Below are positions 9,008 to 17,161 of a stretch of DNA of 43,225 bases, one piece after another. Positions within the stretch are counted from its first letter, which is position 1. Each line of letters starts with the position of its first letter. The notes below the pieces were generated by a model. It was not told the DNA's origin. It searched no databases and saw only the letters and a program-made list of their open reading frames with translations. Origin of the DNA: Oscillospiraceae bacterium (GTDB taxonomy: Bacteria; Bacillota; Clostridia; Oscillospirales; Oscillospiraceae); NCBI GenBank assembly GCA_031270395.1, contig JAISXU010000063.1:1-43225 (forward strand). Direction: 5' to 3'. The position numbers and the translations under genes were made by a program.

Positions 9008-9039
9008 GGTGTTTTCGGGGATTTTTCCCCGAAAACACC
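9008..9039. repeat. 14-bp perfect palindrome
   Basis: GGTGTTTTCGGGGA (9008-9021) pairs perfectly with 9026-9039 around a 4-nt TTTT loop. It sits in the 179-nt gap between transporter and GRE1. No T-run follows on either strand, so it may stabilise the transporter mRNA 3' end or be a mobile palindrome rather than a classical terminator. Confidence 0.6.
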
Positions 9040-9040
9040 G

Positions 9041-9090
9041 CGTTTGCGGTAGCGAGCGGCGTGTCTGCGGCGGCGTAGTCATAACAAACG
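9041..9090. repeat. CGTTTG...CAAACG bounded element upstream of GRE1
   Basis: CGTTTG (9041-9046) and CAAACG (9085-9090) bound a GC-rich interior. The same hexamer ends bracket intergenic palindromes before GRE2 (11571-11607), the MATE gene (14246-14274) and the phosphoesterase (18728-18756). This copy is the most degenerate; only the ends and a GCGAGC-like centre persist. Confidence 0.35.
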
Positions 9091-9114
9091 AGTTAAGTTA
9101 AGGGGGTAACAGTA

Positions 9115-11562
9115 ATGTATCAATTCAAACCCGCATCGGAGCGAGTCCTGAATTTCCGGAACCGCATCCGAAACAGAATCATCCGCGGCGACGCGGAGAG
9201 GACGCTCATTCAGGCGAGGGCGCACGAGAAATATAAAAACGTCGTGCCGATCATCAAACGCGCGCTCACCACGAAGGAGGTCTGCGAAAATCTGACCATC
9301 TACATCGACGACGACGAGATGTTCGTCGGAAGCAAATCGAAGTATTTCTGCGGCTCGACGGCTATGGGCTGGGTGCTCGACAGGGGCGCCGACGGTCTTC
9401 CCGTCATCGAAAAGGAGTGGGAGCTGCACGACGACGGTCTCTGGCACAATCCGGAGGGTGAAGAACTGCGGCTTATGATAGCGCAGGAGGACATCGACGC
9501 GTTGCGCTCCGTGGAGAAAGAAATCTGGGAGGCAAATCCCAACAGGATATCCTCGGCTTGGGCGCCTGACGGCGCCTATGACTTTTTTGCTCTGGAGGCG
9601 TCGGACTACGACGTGGGCGGGCAAAACATCATGTGGATACCCTGCGGGCACCTGACGCCCGGCTACGCGAAGATCATCAACACGGGCTACGGCGCCATCC
9701 GCGCTCAGGCGCAGTCGTGGATGGACGCGCACGAGGGCAATATCATGGGCGACGACATGCGCAAGTACATGTTCTATAAATCCGCGACGATAGCCTGCGA
9801 CGGCGCGTCCGCCCTGATACGCCGCCACGCGGAGGCGTGCCTTGAAAAGGCAAAGACGTGCGAGAGCGCCGAGCGCAAGGCGGAGCTGCACAAGATGGCC
9901 GACAGCCTGATTTGGATATCGGAAAATCCCGCGCGCACCTTCTGGGAGGCGTGCCAGGCGGCGCTGATGTATCAACTGCTGCTCGGACTCGACGCCGGCT
10001 ATCCGGCGATCGCCTTCGGGCGTTTTGACCAGTACGCGTGGCCCTTCCTCAAGCGCGAGCTCGAGGAAGGCACGCTCACGGAGGACGACGCGCAGGAGCT
10101 GGTGGACGCGTTTTTTCTAAAGTCCAACACCTTCTATGAGGTCGGACTTGGCAAGGTGGCAAAGGTGACGGGCATCGGGAACACGTACCAGCACACCACG
10201 CTCGGCGGCGTCATACCGGAGACGGGCGAGGACGCCAGCAACCGTCTCACCTTTATGACTCTGGAGACGGTGGGGCGGCTGAAACTGCACGACCCGACGA
10301 TTTCGCTCCGCGTACACAAGAACACGCCCGACGCGGTGTGGGACTGCGCTCTGGCGACGTCAAAGCTCGTCGGCGGTCTGCCGCTGTTCCAAAACGACGA
10401 CGTAATCATCCCCGGTCTTATGAAGGAGCTCGGCTTCACGCTGGAGGACGCGCGCGACTACGCGATCATCGGCTGCCAGGAGGTTGTAGGCTCCGGAAAC
10501 GACTACCCCGCGCCGAACGGGACTCACGCACACGCCTCCGTACATCACGCGGTCATATTCGACATGGCTATCAACAACGGTATCAATCCCAAGAACGGCA
10601 AGCAGGCGAAGCTGCGCACAGGGTATCTCTACGAGATGAATTCCATCGAGGAAGTGCGCGAGGCGTACAAAAAAATGGCCGACTACATACTCAAATGGTA
10701 TGTGACCATCAACAATTACGGGGAGTACCTCTCCGGCTACAACTTCCCGCACGCCATGCTGTCCATCTCGATGGACGGTTGTATGGAAAAGGGCGTGGAC
10801 GCGGCGGAGGGCGGCTGTAAATACAACTCCTACGGCGGCACCGCCACGGGACTGGCGACGATCGCCGACTCCCTCTCAACGATCAAATACATGTGCTTTG
10901 ACAACAAATTCGTCACGACGCGCGAGCTCTACGACGCCGTCATGGCCAACTGGGAGGGCCACGAGCCCCTGCGTCAGCGGATACTCTCCGAGGTGCCGCA
11001 CTACGGCAACGCCGACCCGTACGTCGATATGGAGATGAAGTTCTGCGTAGACAACTACTACAGGATGTGCAGCGAGTGCTCCAGTCAGCGCAGCAGCGTG
11101 TACAAGGCCGGCATGTACGGCGCCGCGGATCACGTCGTACAGGGCTGGAACGCCTGGGCCACGCCGGACGGCCGCAAAACCGGCGAGCCCATCGCCGACG
11201 CGATGAGTCCGGCGCAGTCGCGCGATAAAAACGGCCCGACGGCGGTGTTCGTCTCGTCGTGCTGCTTCGATCACACGCGCTTTATGGACGGCATCGCCCT
11301 CAATCTGCGTATGCACCCGACCGTCCTCAGCCGCGACGACGGCATAACGAAGCTGCGCGACATGACTAAGGCGTATTTCGAGGCGGGAGGACTGGAGTGC
11401 CAGTATAACGTCGTCGATACGGCGACGCTGCGCTCGGCGAAGGAAATGCCGAGCGATTACAAGGACCTTGTCGTCCGCATCGCGGGATATTCGGCGTACT
11501 TCGTAGAACTCGACAAGGATATGCAGGACGACATCATCTCCCGCAATGAGAATGTCATATAA
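9115..11562 (+). CDS. Glycyl radical enzyme GRE1 (PFL-like, unassigned substrate)
   Basis: 815 residues with a PFL-like N-terminal domain and the C-terminal glycyl radical motif VRIAGYSAYF, radical residue G791. The thiyl cysteine is C454 in IIGCQEVVGSGNDY with the Cys-x-Glu pair (C454, E456) typical of dehydratases, lyases and arylacetate decarboxylases and unlike the Cys-Cys of true pyruvate formate-lyase. The usual Pro after Glu is Val, and a His-containing stretch (GTHAHASVHH) follows, setting it apart from GRE2 and GRE3. ATG 9115 has AAGGGGG upstream. It is cytoplasmic and needs a radical-SAM activase, which is not in this window. Its place after a CoA-aldehyde dehydrogenase, Ptb, Buk and a transporter suggests it makes an aldehyde; the substrate is unknown. 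Confidence 0.9.
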   Translation: MYQFKPASERVLNFRNRIRNRIIRGDAERTLIQARAHEKYKNVVPIIKRALTTKEVCENLTIYIDDDEMFVGSKSKYFCGSTAMGWVLDRGADGLPVIEKEWELHDDGLWHNPEGEELRLMIAQEDIDALRSVEKEIWEANPNRISSAWAPDGAYDFFALEASDYDVGGQNIMWIPCGHLTPGYAKIINTGYGAIRAQAQSWMDAHEGNIMGDDMRKYMFYKSATIACDGASALIRRHAEACLEKAKTCESAERKAELHKMADSLIWISENPARTFWEACQAALMYQLLLGLDAGYPAIAFGRFDQYAWPFLKRELEEGTLTEDDAQELVDAFFLKSNTFYEVGLGKVAKVTGIGNTYQHTTLGGVIPETGEDASNRLTFMTLETVGRLKLHDPTISLRVHKNTPDAVWDCALATSKLVGGLPLFQNDDVIIPGLMKELGFTLEDARDYAIIGCQEVVGSGNDYPAPNGTHAHASVHHAVIFDMAINNGINPKNGKQAKLRTGYLYEMNSIEEVREAYKKMADYILKWYVTINNYGEYLSGYNFPHAMLSISMDGCMEKGVDAAEGGCKYNSYGGTATGLATIADSLSTIKYMCFDNKFVTTRELYDAVMANWEGHEPLRQRILSEVPHYGNADPYVDMEMKFCVDNYYRMCSECSSQRSSVYKAGMYGAADHVVQGWNAWATPDGRKTGEPIADAMSPAQSRDKNGPTAVFVSSCCFDHTRFMDGIALNLRMHPTVLSRDDGITKLRDMTKAYFEAGGLECQYNVVDTATLRSAKEMPSDYKDLVVRIAGYSAYFVELDKDMQDDIISRNENVI

Positions 11563-11612
11563 TATCATTTCGTTTGCAATGGCTGCGCCATTATAGCGGC
11601 ACAAACGATATT
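11561..11612. repeat. Palindromic element between GRE1 and GRE2
   Basis: Nested inverted repeats: AATATC/GATATT ends, then CGTTTG (11571-11576) with CAAACG (11602-11607), and a perfect inner hairpin AATGGC-TGC-GCCATT (11578-11592). It fills the 70-nt gap between the two GRE genes, starting at the GRE1 stop and ending 20 nt before the GRE2 start, so it may modulate relative expression of the two. Confidence 0.55.
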
Positions 11613-11632
11613 ATTCTATAAGGGGTACGCAA

Positions 11633-14107
11633 ATGTTTACATTTGAACCGCTGAGCGGACGCATTGAGGCGCTCCGCAAAAAACGCGCCGAGGCCAACGA
11701 CGGAAACATCTGGCTAGACGCGGAGAGGACAAAAATTTACACCGATTATTACAGGGAGCACGAGAACGAATACCCCATCCTGAAGCGCGCCGGCGCCGTA
11801 TACGAGTGGTGCGCGAAAAAGACCTTGCGGCTCGACGACGACGACGTGTTCGTCGGGAATCTCGGCAGGACGTACCGCTCGAATCACTTCTATACCGAGT
11901 GGGGCACGGGCTGGATGGAGGATTTGGCGACGCAGAGCGACGAGGATTTCAAGGCGCAATTTCAGGGCGATTACTGCTATGTTAAAATGACTGACGAGGA
12001 TCGCCAAATCTTCATCGACGCCGGTAAATACTGGAAAAACAAGACGATTTCCGCGTGTATGGCGGGCATTGTTCCGCAGGCGATATGGGACCTCGGGCCG
12101 GACGGCGTCACGTCGTTCGCCAAGGGGCCGTTCCTGAGCAACATGGCGCAGGGCCACTACTGCCCCAACTTCAACAAGGCGATACACGTCGGCTTTAAGG
12201 CTATCAAGGCCGACGCCGAGGCGCGGCTCGCGGAGCTGCACGGCCGCATATTCGGCTCGGACGCCGAAAAATACACGTTCTACAGGGCCGTAGCCACGGT
12301 CTGCGACGCCGCCGTCCTCCTGGCAAAACGGTACGCCGCCCTCGCCGCGGAAAAGGCCGCAAGCGCGACGGGAGAGCGCCGCGAGGAGCTTTTGAAAATG
12401 GCGGACTCGCTCGGCTGGATCATGGAAAACCCGTGCCGCAATACGTGGGAGGCGCTCGAGGTCATCTTGTTATATCAGATGATCCTCATAGCCGACGCGC
12501 AGCAGCACGGCCTCACCCTCGGCCGCATAGACCAATACGCCGGGTATTTCACGGACGAGGAACTGAAAAACGGCAGCATGACGCAGGCGGAGGCGCAGGA
12601 CCTCGCCGACGCGTTCATCTTGAAGCTCGGCGACCATCTCGCCGTACTCGGCATCAGGACGCAGCACAGCGAGTTTCAGGGCTCTCTCAGCGGCATGACC
12701 GCGGGCGAGTCCGGCGTCGGCTTCTCGTACGCCACAAACGGACAGCATTTCACCGTGGGCGGCAAGAAGAAGGACGGGACTGACGCGACAAACGCGCTGA
12801 CACTCTGCTTCCTCAAATCCTACGGACGGCTCTTCCTCTCGGATCCGTCCATATCCGTCAGGGTACACCGTGACACTCCCGACATCGTCTGGCAGCTCTC
12901 CATCGAGGCGTCAAAGCTGTCCGGCGGTATGCCGACTATAGAAAACGACGACGTCATCATCCCGGCGCTCATGGGCCGCGGCCTGTCGCTGGAGGACGCT
13001 AACGACTACTGCATCATAGGCTGCGTCGAGCCGTGCGGCTGCGGCAACGAGTGGGCGGCGTGCGGCAGCACGGGCACCGAGAGCTTCCTGAACTATCTCG
13101 GCTGCGTCGTACACATGATAAATAATGGCTCAAATCCTCAGACCGGCTTTGACGGGGGCGTCAAAACGGGCTATCTGTATGATTACAAGACCTTCGACGA
13201 GGTCAAGGCCGCCTTTGAGGCGCAGGTACGTTTCTTCCTCGACTGGCACATCAGCTTTGTGAACTTCTATGAGGTCGTCTACTCCCAAAATTTCCCGTGT
13301 ATCACGGCCTCGACTACGTTCGACGGCTGCATGGAGAAGGGTATGGACGTCACGCGCGGAGGCGCCAAGTACAACTCCACCGGCTTTACGGCGTGCGGCA
13401 TAGGCAACGTCGCGGACAGTCTCGCCGCCATCAAATATCTCTGCTTTGACAAGAAGCTCGTTTCACAGCGCGAGCTCTACGACGCGTTGAGGGCGGATTG
13501 GGAAGGGTATGAAAATCTGCGCGAGACTGTAGTCAACGAGGTTCCGCACTACGGCAACGCGGATCCGTACGTAGACGAGCTCGCCGTGTGGGCTATGGAG
13601 CTGTACGCCGACCACATGAACGCCGCCACGGGCCCGCGCGGCCACTATACGGGCGGCACGTTCACCATGACCACGCACATAGATTTCGGTCTGGGCACAG
13701 TCGCGACGCCCGACGGGCGGAAGGAGGGAGACCCCCTCGCCGACGCGATTTCACCGCGTCAGGGCTTTGACAAGAACGGCCCGACGACGTATCTTATCTC
13801 CGCCGCCCAGCTGCCGCACGTCAAGCTCGGCAACGGCGACCAGTTGAATATCCGGTTCTCGCCCCGCGCCGTGGAGGGCGACTCCGGCACCGTCAAGCTG
13901 CGCGATATGTTCAAGACGTACTTTGACATGGGAGGGATGCAGGTTCAGTTCAACGTGGTGGGACTGGAGACGCTGCGGGCGGCTCAGGATAAACCGGCCG
14001 ACCACAAAAATCTCATCGTGAGGATCGCCGGCTTCTCCGTATACTTCGTGGAAATGCCGCGCGTCATTCAGGACGATTTCATCACCCGCACGGAGCATTT
14101 CAGTTGA
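11633..14107 (+). CDS. Glycyl radical enzyme GRE2 (dehydratase/lyase-like)
   Basis: 824 residues, PFL-like domain plus C-terminal radical motif VRIAGFSVYF with G800. The active-site cysteine is C464 in IIGCVEP, so C464-x-E466-P, as in glycerol/propanediol dehydratase, CutC and hydroxyproline dehydratase. The following sequence, CGCGNEWAACGSTGTES, has extra cysteines and closely matches GRE3 (AGCGTEWPACGGTGTES) but not GRE1. ATG 11633 follows AAGGGG. It lies 70 nt downstream of GRE1, so the two are likely co-transcribed and may act on related or successive substrates. No activase is nearby. It could be a dehydratase feeding the aldehyde dehydrogenase at 1901; this is inferred from context only. 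Confidence 0.9.
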   Translation: MFTFEPLSGRIEALRKKRAEANDGNIWLDAERTKIYTDYYREHENEYPILKRAGAVYEWCAKKTLRLDDDDVFVGNLGRTYRSNHFYTEWGTGWMEDLATQSDEDFKAQFQGDYCYVKMTDEDRQIFIDAGKYWKNKTISACMAGIVPQAIWDLGPDGVTSFAKGPFLSNMAQGHYCPNFNKAIHVGFKAIKADAEARLAELHGRIFGSDAEKYTFYRAVATVCDAAVLLAKRYAALAAEKAASATGERREELLKMADSLGWIMENPCRNTWEALEVILLYQMILIADAQQHGLTLGRIDQYAGYFTDEELKNGSMTQAEAQDLADAFILKLGDHLAVLGIRTQHSEFQGSLSGMTAGESGVGFSYATNGQHFTVGGKKKDGTDATNALTLCFLKSYGRLFLSDPSISVRVHRDTPDIVWQLSIEASKLSGGMPTIENDDVIIPALMGRGLSLEDANDYCIIGCVEPCGCGNEWAACGSTGTESFLNYLGCVVHMINNGSNPQTGFDGGVKTGYLYDYKTFDEVKAAFEAQVRFFLDWHISFVNFYEVVYSQNFPCITASTTFDGCMEKGMDVTRGGAKYNSTGFTACGIGNVADSLAAIKYLCFDKKLVSQRELYDALRADWEGYENLRETVVNEVPHYGNADPYVDELAVWAMELYADHMNAATGPRGHYTGGTFTMTTHIDFGLGTVATPDGRKEGDPLADAISPRQGFDKNGPTTYLISAAQLPHVKLGNGDQLNIRFSPRAVEGDSGTVKLRDMFKTYFDMGGMQVQFNVVGLETLRAAQDKPADHKNLIVRIAGFSVYFVEMPRVIQDDFITRTEHFS

Positions 14108-14117
14108 GAGCGAAAAG

Positions 14118-14160
14118 AATTTTTGCGAAGGAGTGCGCCCCGTGCGACGGAGCAAAAATT
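14118..14160. repeat. Imperfect hairpin after GRE2
   Basis: AATTTTTGC (14118-14126) pairs with GCAAAAATT (14152-14160) around a partly self-complementary GC-rich centre, beginning 11 nt after the GRE2 stop. As RNA the T-rich left arm and A-rich right arm make a poor plus-strand terminator, but it can terminate or stabilise the 3' end. Confidence 0.4.
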
Positions 14161-14171
14161 GTTATATCTCC

Positions 14172-14204
14172 GTCAGTAGATGGAATTCATTTCCATCTAC
14201 TGAC
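14172..14204. repeat. 14-bp perfect palindrome after GRE2
   Basis: GTCAGTAGATGGAA (14172-14185) pairs perfectly with 14191-14204 around TTCAT. It is the second of three consecutive hairpins in the 246-nt gap between GRE2 and the MATE gene; no gene is visible in that gap. Confidence 0.65.
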
Positions 14205-14245
14205 ACTCTGCGAGCGCCGCAGCGCGAGATCCAACCCTCGTAACT

Positions 14246-14274
14246 CGTTTGTAAGCGCGAAGCGCTTGCAAACG
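14246..14274. repeat. CGTTTG palindrome with GCGAAGC centre
   Basis: A 13-bp stem (one G-T pair) from CGTTTG (14246) to CAAACG (14274), closing on the triloop sequence GCGAAGC. The ends and the centre match the palindrome at 18723-18761, showing a dispersed repeat family. Confidence 0.65.
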
Positions 14275-14353
14275 AAGTTCAAAAAAATTCTGTTGCACTT
14301 TTCGCCGCCGTGTGATAGGATACGGAAAAATGTCTTTGGAGAGTGCAAAAGTA

Positions 14354-15802
14354 ATGATGGAAAAAATAAAGTCCCTTTTCGGCGCTCAGGATATGACTGA
14401 GGGCAGTATACCCGTTTGTCTGCTCAAATTCTCTATTCCGCTGCTCATAGGGAGCATAGCGCAGATGCTGTACACGGCGGCCGACCGCGTCATCGTCGGC
14501 CGGTTCTTGGGGGACGGCGCGCTCGGCGCGGTGGGCGCCGCGATACCCATCCAAAATATCTTTCTCGTGCTGTTCATGGCGATAGGCGGCGGCGTCATGA
14601 CTCTGGTGTCCCAATATTTCGGCGCGAAGGACAACGAAAATCTCGGCATGTCCATAGGCAACGCCATAACCCTCGTGGCGCTGGCGTGCGTGTTCGTCAC
14701 CGCCATAGCCACGCCGCTCACGGGGCCCATCCTCAGGCTGCTGAAAACGCGCGAGGAGATGATGGGCATGGCTTACGACTATCTGTTCATCCTGTTCCTC
14801 GGCATGGCCGGCAACGGCTTCTACAACATTTTTTCCGGAATTCTGCGCGGGCTGGGCGACTCGCTCTTTCCGCTGCTCATTCTGTTGGGGACTGTCGTAC
14901 TCAACATAATCCTCGATATACTTTTTGTCGCGCCGTGGGGACTCAATATGGGCATCGCCGGGGCGGCGTGGGCGACGGTGATAGCGCAGATACTCTCATC
15001 CATCGTCTGTATGACGCGCGTTCTGCGCCTTAATAATCTGTATAAAATCAACCGCCGCACACTGCGGCTAAATTCCGCTACCGTGCGGCAAATAGCGCGT
15101 CTGGGTATTCCCTCCGGAATACAGATGGCTATAATGTTCGTATCCGGTCTCGTAGTACAGCCGTTCATAATGAATATGGGGCCGCTCGCGATGCCGTCAA
15201 TCACGGCGACGCAGAGCGTGGACGGCTTCGCGCTCATGCCGAGTCAGGCGTTTTCTATGGCGGCCGGCACGTTCACCGGTCAGAACATAGGCGCGGGACG
15301 TATGGACAGGGTAAAAACCGGCAGTAAGACGGTGTTTTTAATGTGTCTCGGGTTCTCCATCGTCATGGTTTCCTTGATACAGATATTCGGCAGAAGCATG
15401 TTCAGGCTGTTTACCGATACGGAGCTGCTCGTCTCACTGTGCCGCTATTACATACTCATAATGATACCGGCATACCTCATAATGTCCGTGAACATGTCAT
15501 ATCAGGGAGTCATGCGCGGCGCCGGCGACGCCGTCGGCACCATGTGGCTGTCCGTGCTGATAAACGTCATCTTCAAGCTGCCGCTCACGTTTCTGATGAT
15601 ACACCTCACAAAGGGTATGACGCTGTATCTCAACGTAAACGGCGTCAGAACGGCCTCCGAGTGGCCGGACGGCAATCCGGCGTCGCTGTTTTACTCGATG
15701 CTAATCTGCGTGGTCATAGGTATGTTCATGACTATCGTGTATTACAGGCGCGGCACGTGGAAAACCAAATACGTCGTCATGCGGGATAATCCCTCGAAAT
15801 AA
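14354..15802 (+). CDS. MATE family efflux transporter (first copy)
   Basis: 482 residues with about 12 membrane segments and MATE family features: FSIPLLIGSIAQMLYTAADRVIVGRFLG, MTLVSQYFGAKD, a repeated second half (GIPSGIQMAIMFVSG, MPSQAFSMAAGTFTGQNIGAGRMDRV). Exports cationic drugs or metabolites against Na+ or H+. ATG 14354 follows GGAGAG with 10-nt spacing and begins MMEKIKSLFGAQDMT, nearly the same leader as the second MATE (17162-18640); the in-frame ATG at 14312 lacks such support. It follows the GRE genes in the same direction, separated by three palindromes. A link to GRE metabolism is possible but unproven. Confidence 0.88.
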   Translation: MMEKIKSLFGAQDMTEGSIPVCLLKFSIPLLIGSIAQMLYTAADRVIVGRFLGDGALGAVGAAIPIQNIFLVLFMAIGGGVMTLVSQYFGAKDNENLGMSIGNAITLVALACVFVTAIATPLTGPILRLLKTREEMMGMAYDYLFILFLGMAGNGFYNIFSGILRGLGDSLFPLLILLGTVVLNIILDILFVAPWGLNMGIAGAAWATVIAQILSSIVCMTRVLRLNNLYKINRRTLRLNSATVRQIARLGIPSGIQMAIMFVSGLVVQPFIMNMGPLAMPSITATQSVDGFALMPSQAFSMAAGTFTGQNIGAGRMDRVKTGSKTVFLMCLGFSIVMVSLIQIFGRSMFRLFTDTELLVSLCRYYILIMIPAYLIMSVNMSYQGVMRGAGDAVGTMWLSVLINVIFKLPLTFLMIHLTKGMTLYLNVNGVRTASEWPDGNPASLFYSMLICVVIGMFMTIVYYRRGTWKTKYVVMRDNPSK

Positions 15803-15827
15803 CGCGCGGCGCGACTGCCGGAAACCG

Positions 15828-16628
15828 CTACTTCCCGATTTTCAGCAGCCGCGCGGCGTTGGCGCCAAGAATGAGCTCCTTTTCGGCCTCGGTGAGCGGC
15901 GCGGTTCTGAGCCGTTCTAGCTCGCGTCCCGCGTCGCTCCACGGTGAATCCGTGGCAAAAAGCACCTTGTCCGCGCCGTGCGCGCGCGTTATTCTGACAA
16001 ATTGCTCCATTGAGAAATAGTCAAAGCCCATCGACGTGTCGAGATAGATGTCCCGGCCGGCAAGATACCGCTCGACGTCGTCCCACTGGTCGTGTCCGCC
16101 GAAATGGGCGGCGACGATCACGCCGCCCTTCATGGCGTCCGCGATGTTCGCAAACTGCCTCGGACTGCTGCGGAACGGCGGGCGGTACGCGGGATCCGCG
16201 CCGGCGTGGTGCAGCAGTATGAGCCCCCGGCTGAGCGCGTAGTCATATATCCTGAGCATGTGGACGTCGTCCGCGTCAAAGCCCTGATATTCCGCGTGGA
16301 ACTTCAATCCGCGCAGCCCGAGCTCCACGGCGTAGTCGATGTCACGCCGGTAGTCGTCGCCGCGCGGGTGTACGCCGCCGAAGGCGACGATCCTGTCCGA
16401 CTGCGCCGCCGCGCTCCACTCGTTCACGCCGCGCGTCTGCGACGGCTTTGTCACCACGGGCTGTATGACCGATATATCCACGCCGCTCTTGTCCATGTGT
16501 CCGACGAGTCCCGCGAGCGTGCCGTCCGTCACGGGGACAAACACGTGGTTTATCGACTCCTCGAGAGCTCTGATAGTTCCGGCGGCGATCGCGTCGGGGA
16601 ACACGTGCGTGTGAAAATCTATTACCAT
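15828..16628 (-). CDS. Amidohydrolase-2 family metal-dependent hydrolase/decarboxylase
   Basis: 266 residues with a TIM-barrel amidohydrolase-2 (PF04909-type, ACMSD-like) pattern: metal ligands H6 and H8 in MVIDFHTHVFPD, GLKFHAEYQGF, LLHHAGAD, AHFGGHDQWDD and the C-terminal ATDSPWSD carrying the usual Asp. Members hydrolyse or decarboxylate cyclic and aromatic acids or lactones; the substrate here is unknown. The ATG at 16628 was chosen because the conserved metal motif begins immediately; the open frame runs 66 codons further but overlaps the Asp23 gene. It starts 16 nt after the Asp23 stop, so the two are an operon. It is convergent with the MATE gene ending at 15802. Confidence 0.82.
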   Translation of the reverse strand: MVIDFHTHVFPDAIAAGTIRALEESINHVFVPVTDGTLAGLVGHMDKSGVDISVIQPVVTKPSQTRGVNEWSAAAQSDRIVAFGGVHPRGDDYRRDIDYAVELGLRGLKFHAEYQGFDADDVHMLRIYDYALSRGLILLHHAGADPAYRPPFRSSPRQFANIADAMKGGVIVAAHFGGHDQWDDVERYLAGRDIYLDTSMGFDYFSMEQFVRITRAHGADKVLFATDSPWSDAGRELERLRTAPLTEAEKELILGANAARLLKIGK

Positions 16629-16644
16629 GCCGCGCCGGTCCCGG

Positions 16645-17022
16645 TTACTGCTTGCGACTCTTGAGCGCGACGCCGCATATATGCACGTTGACGGCCGATA
16701 CGCTAAGCCCCGCGGCGGACTCCACCGCGTCCTTGACGGCGCGCTGCACGTCGCCGCCGATCCCGCTGACCGGTCTGCCGAGCGCGACAAGAATAAACAC
16801 GTCGATTGCGACGCTCTTATCGTCAATTATGATCTTGACGCCGCGCGCGGCGCCTCGCTTGCTTATAATGTCGGCGATTTCCTTGCCATGCGATGAAAAC
16901 AACGCCGCCACGCCGTCAACCGACAGCGCCTCATTACCCGCTATCAGCGCTATGACATCCTCCGAGATGTTGATGCTCCCGTACTCTCCGGCGCTTGTCA
17001 CATATTCCCTGCTGTCTGACAT
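16645..17022 (-). CDS. Asp23/Gls24 family envelope stress protein
   Basis: 125 residues matching the Asp23/Gls24 (DUF322, PF03780) fold: GSINISEDVIALIAGNEALSVDGV at the N-terminal part, the GVKIIIDDKSVAIDVFILVALG strand region, and the V-x-VNVHICGV end. Family members associate with the membrane or cell envelope in Gram-positive bacteria and respond to stress. AAAGGAA lies upstream of ATG 17022. The gene is the first of a two-gene unit with the amidohydrolase. Its presence supports a Firmicute host. Confidence 0.87.
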   Translation of the reverse strand: MSDSREYVTSAGEYGSINISEDVIALIAGNEALSVDGVAALFSSHGKEIADIISKRGAARGVKIIIDDKSVAIDVFILVALGRPVSGIGGDVQRAVKDAVESAAGLSVSAVNVHICGVALKSRKQ

Positions 17023-17161
17023 AATAAACTACATTCCTTTCGCCGTGCTCAAGGCACGAATAGGGATGGACGCCGCGTTTTTCACGCTTGACGCTCCAAA
17101 TGTCGCTCCGCTCCGCCCGACCGCCGCGGAATATCGTAACGGGGGGAGCTTTGACGGCTTA

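Noticed and set aside
9079-9975. Long minus-strand open frame opposite GRE1
   Set aside because: Antisense shadow of a GC-rich gene with strong GRE motifs on the plus strand; no ribosome binding site or recognisable domain.
9115-14107. Calling GRE1/GRE2 pyruvate formate-lyase
   Set aside because: PFL has adjacent Cys-Cys; both enzymes here have Cys-x-Glu, pointing to dehydratase/lyase/decarboxylase chemistry.
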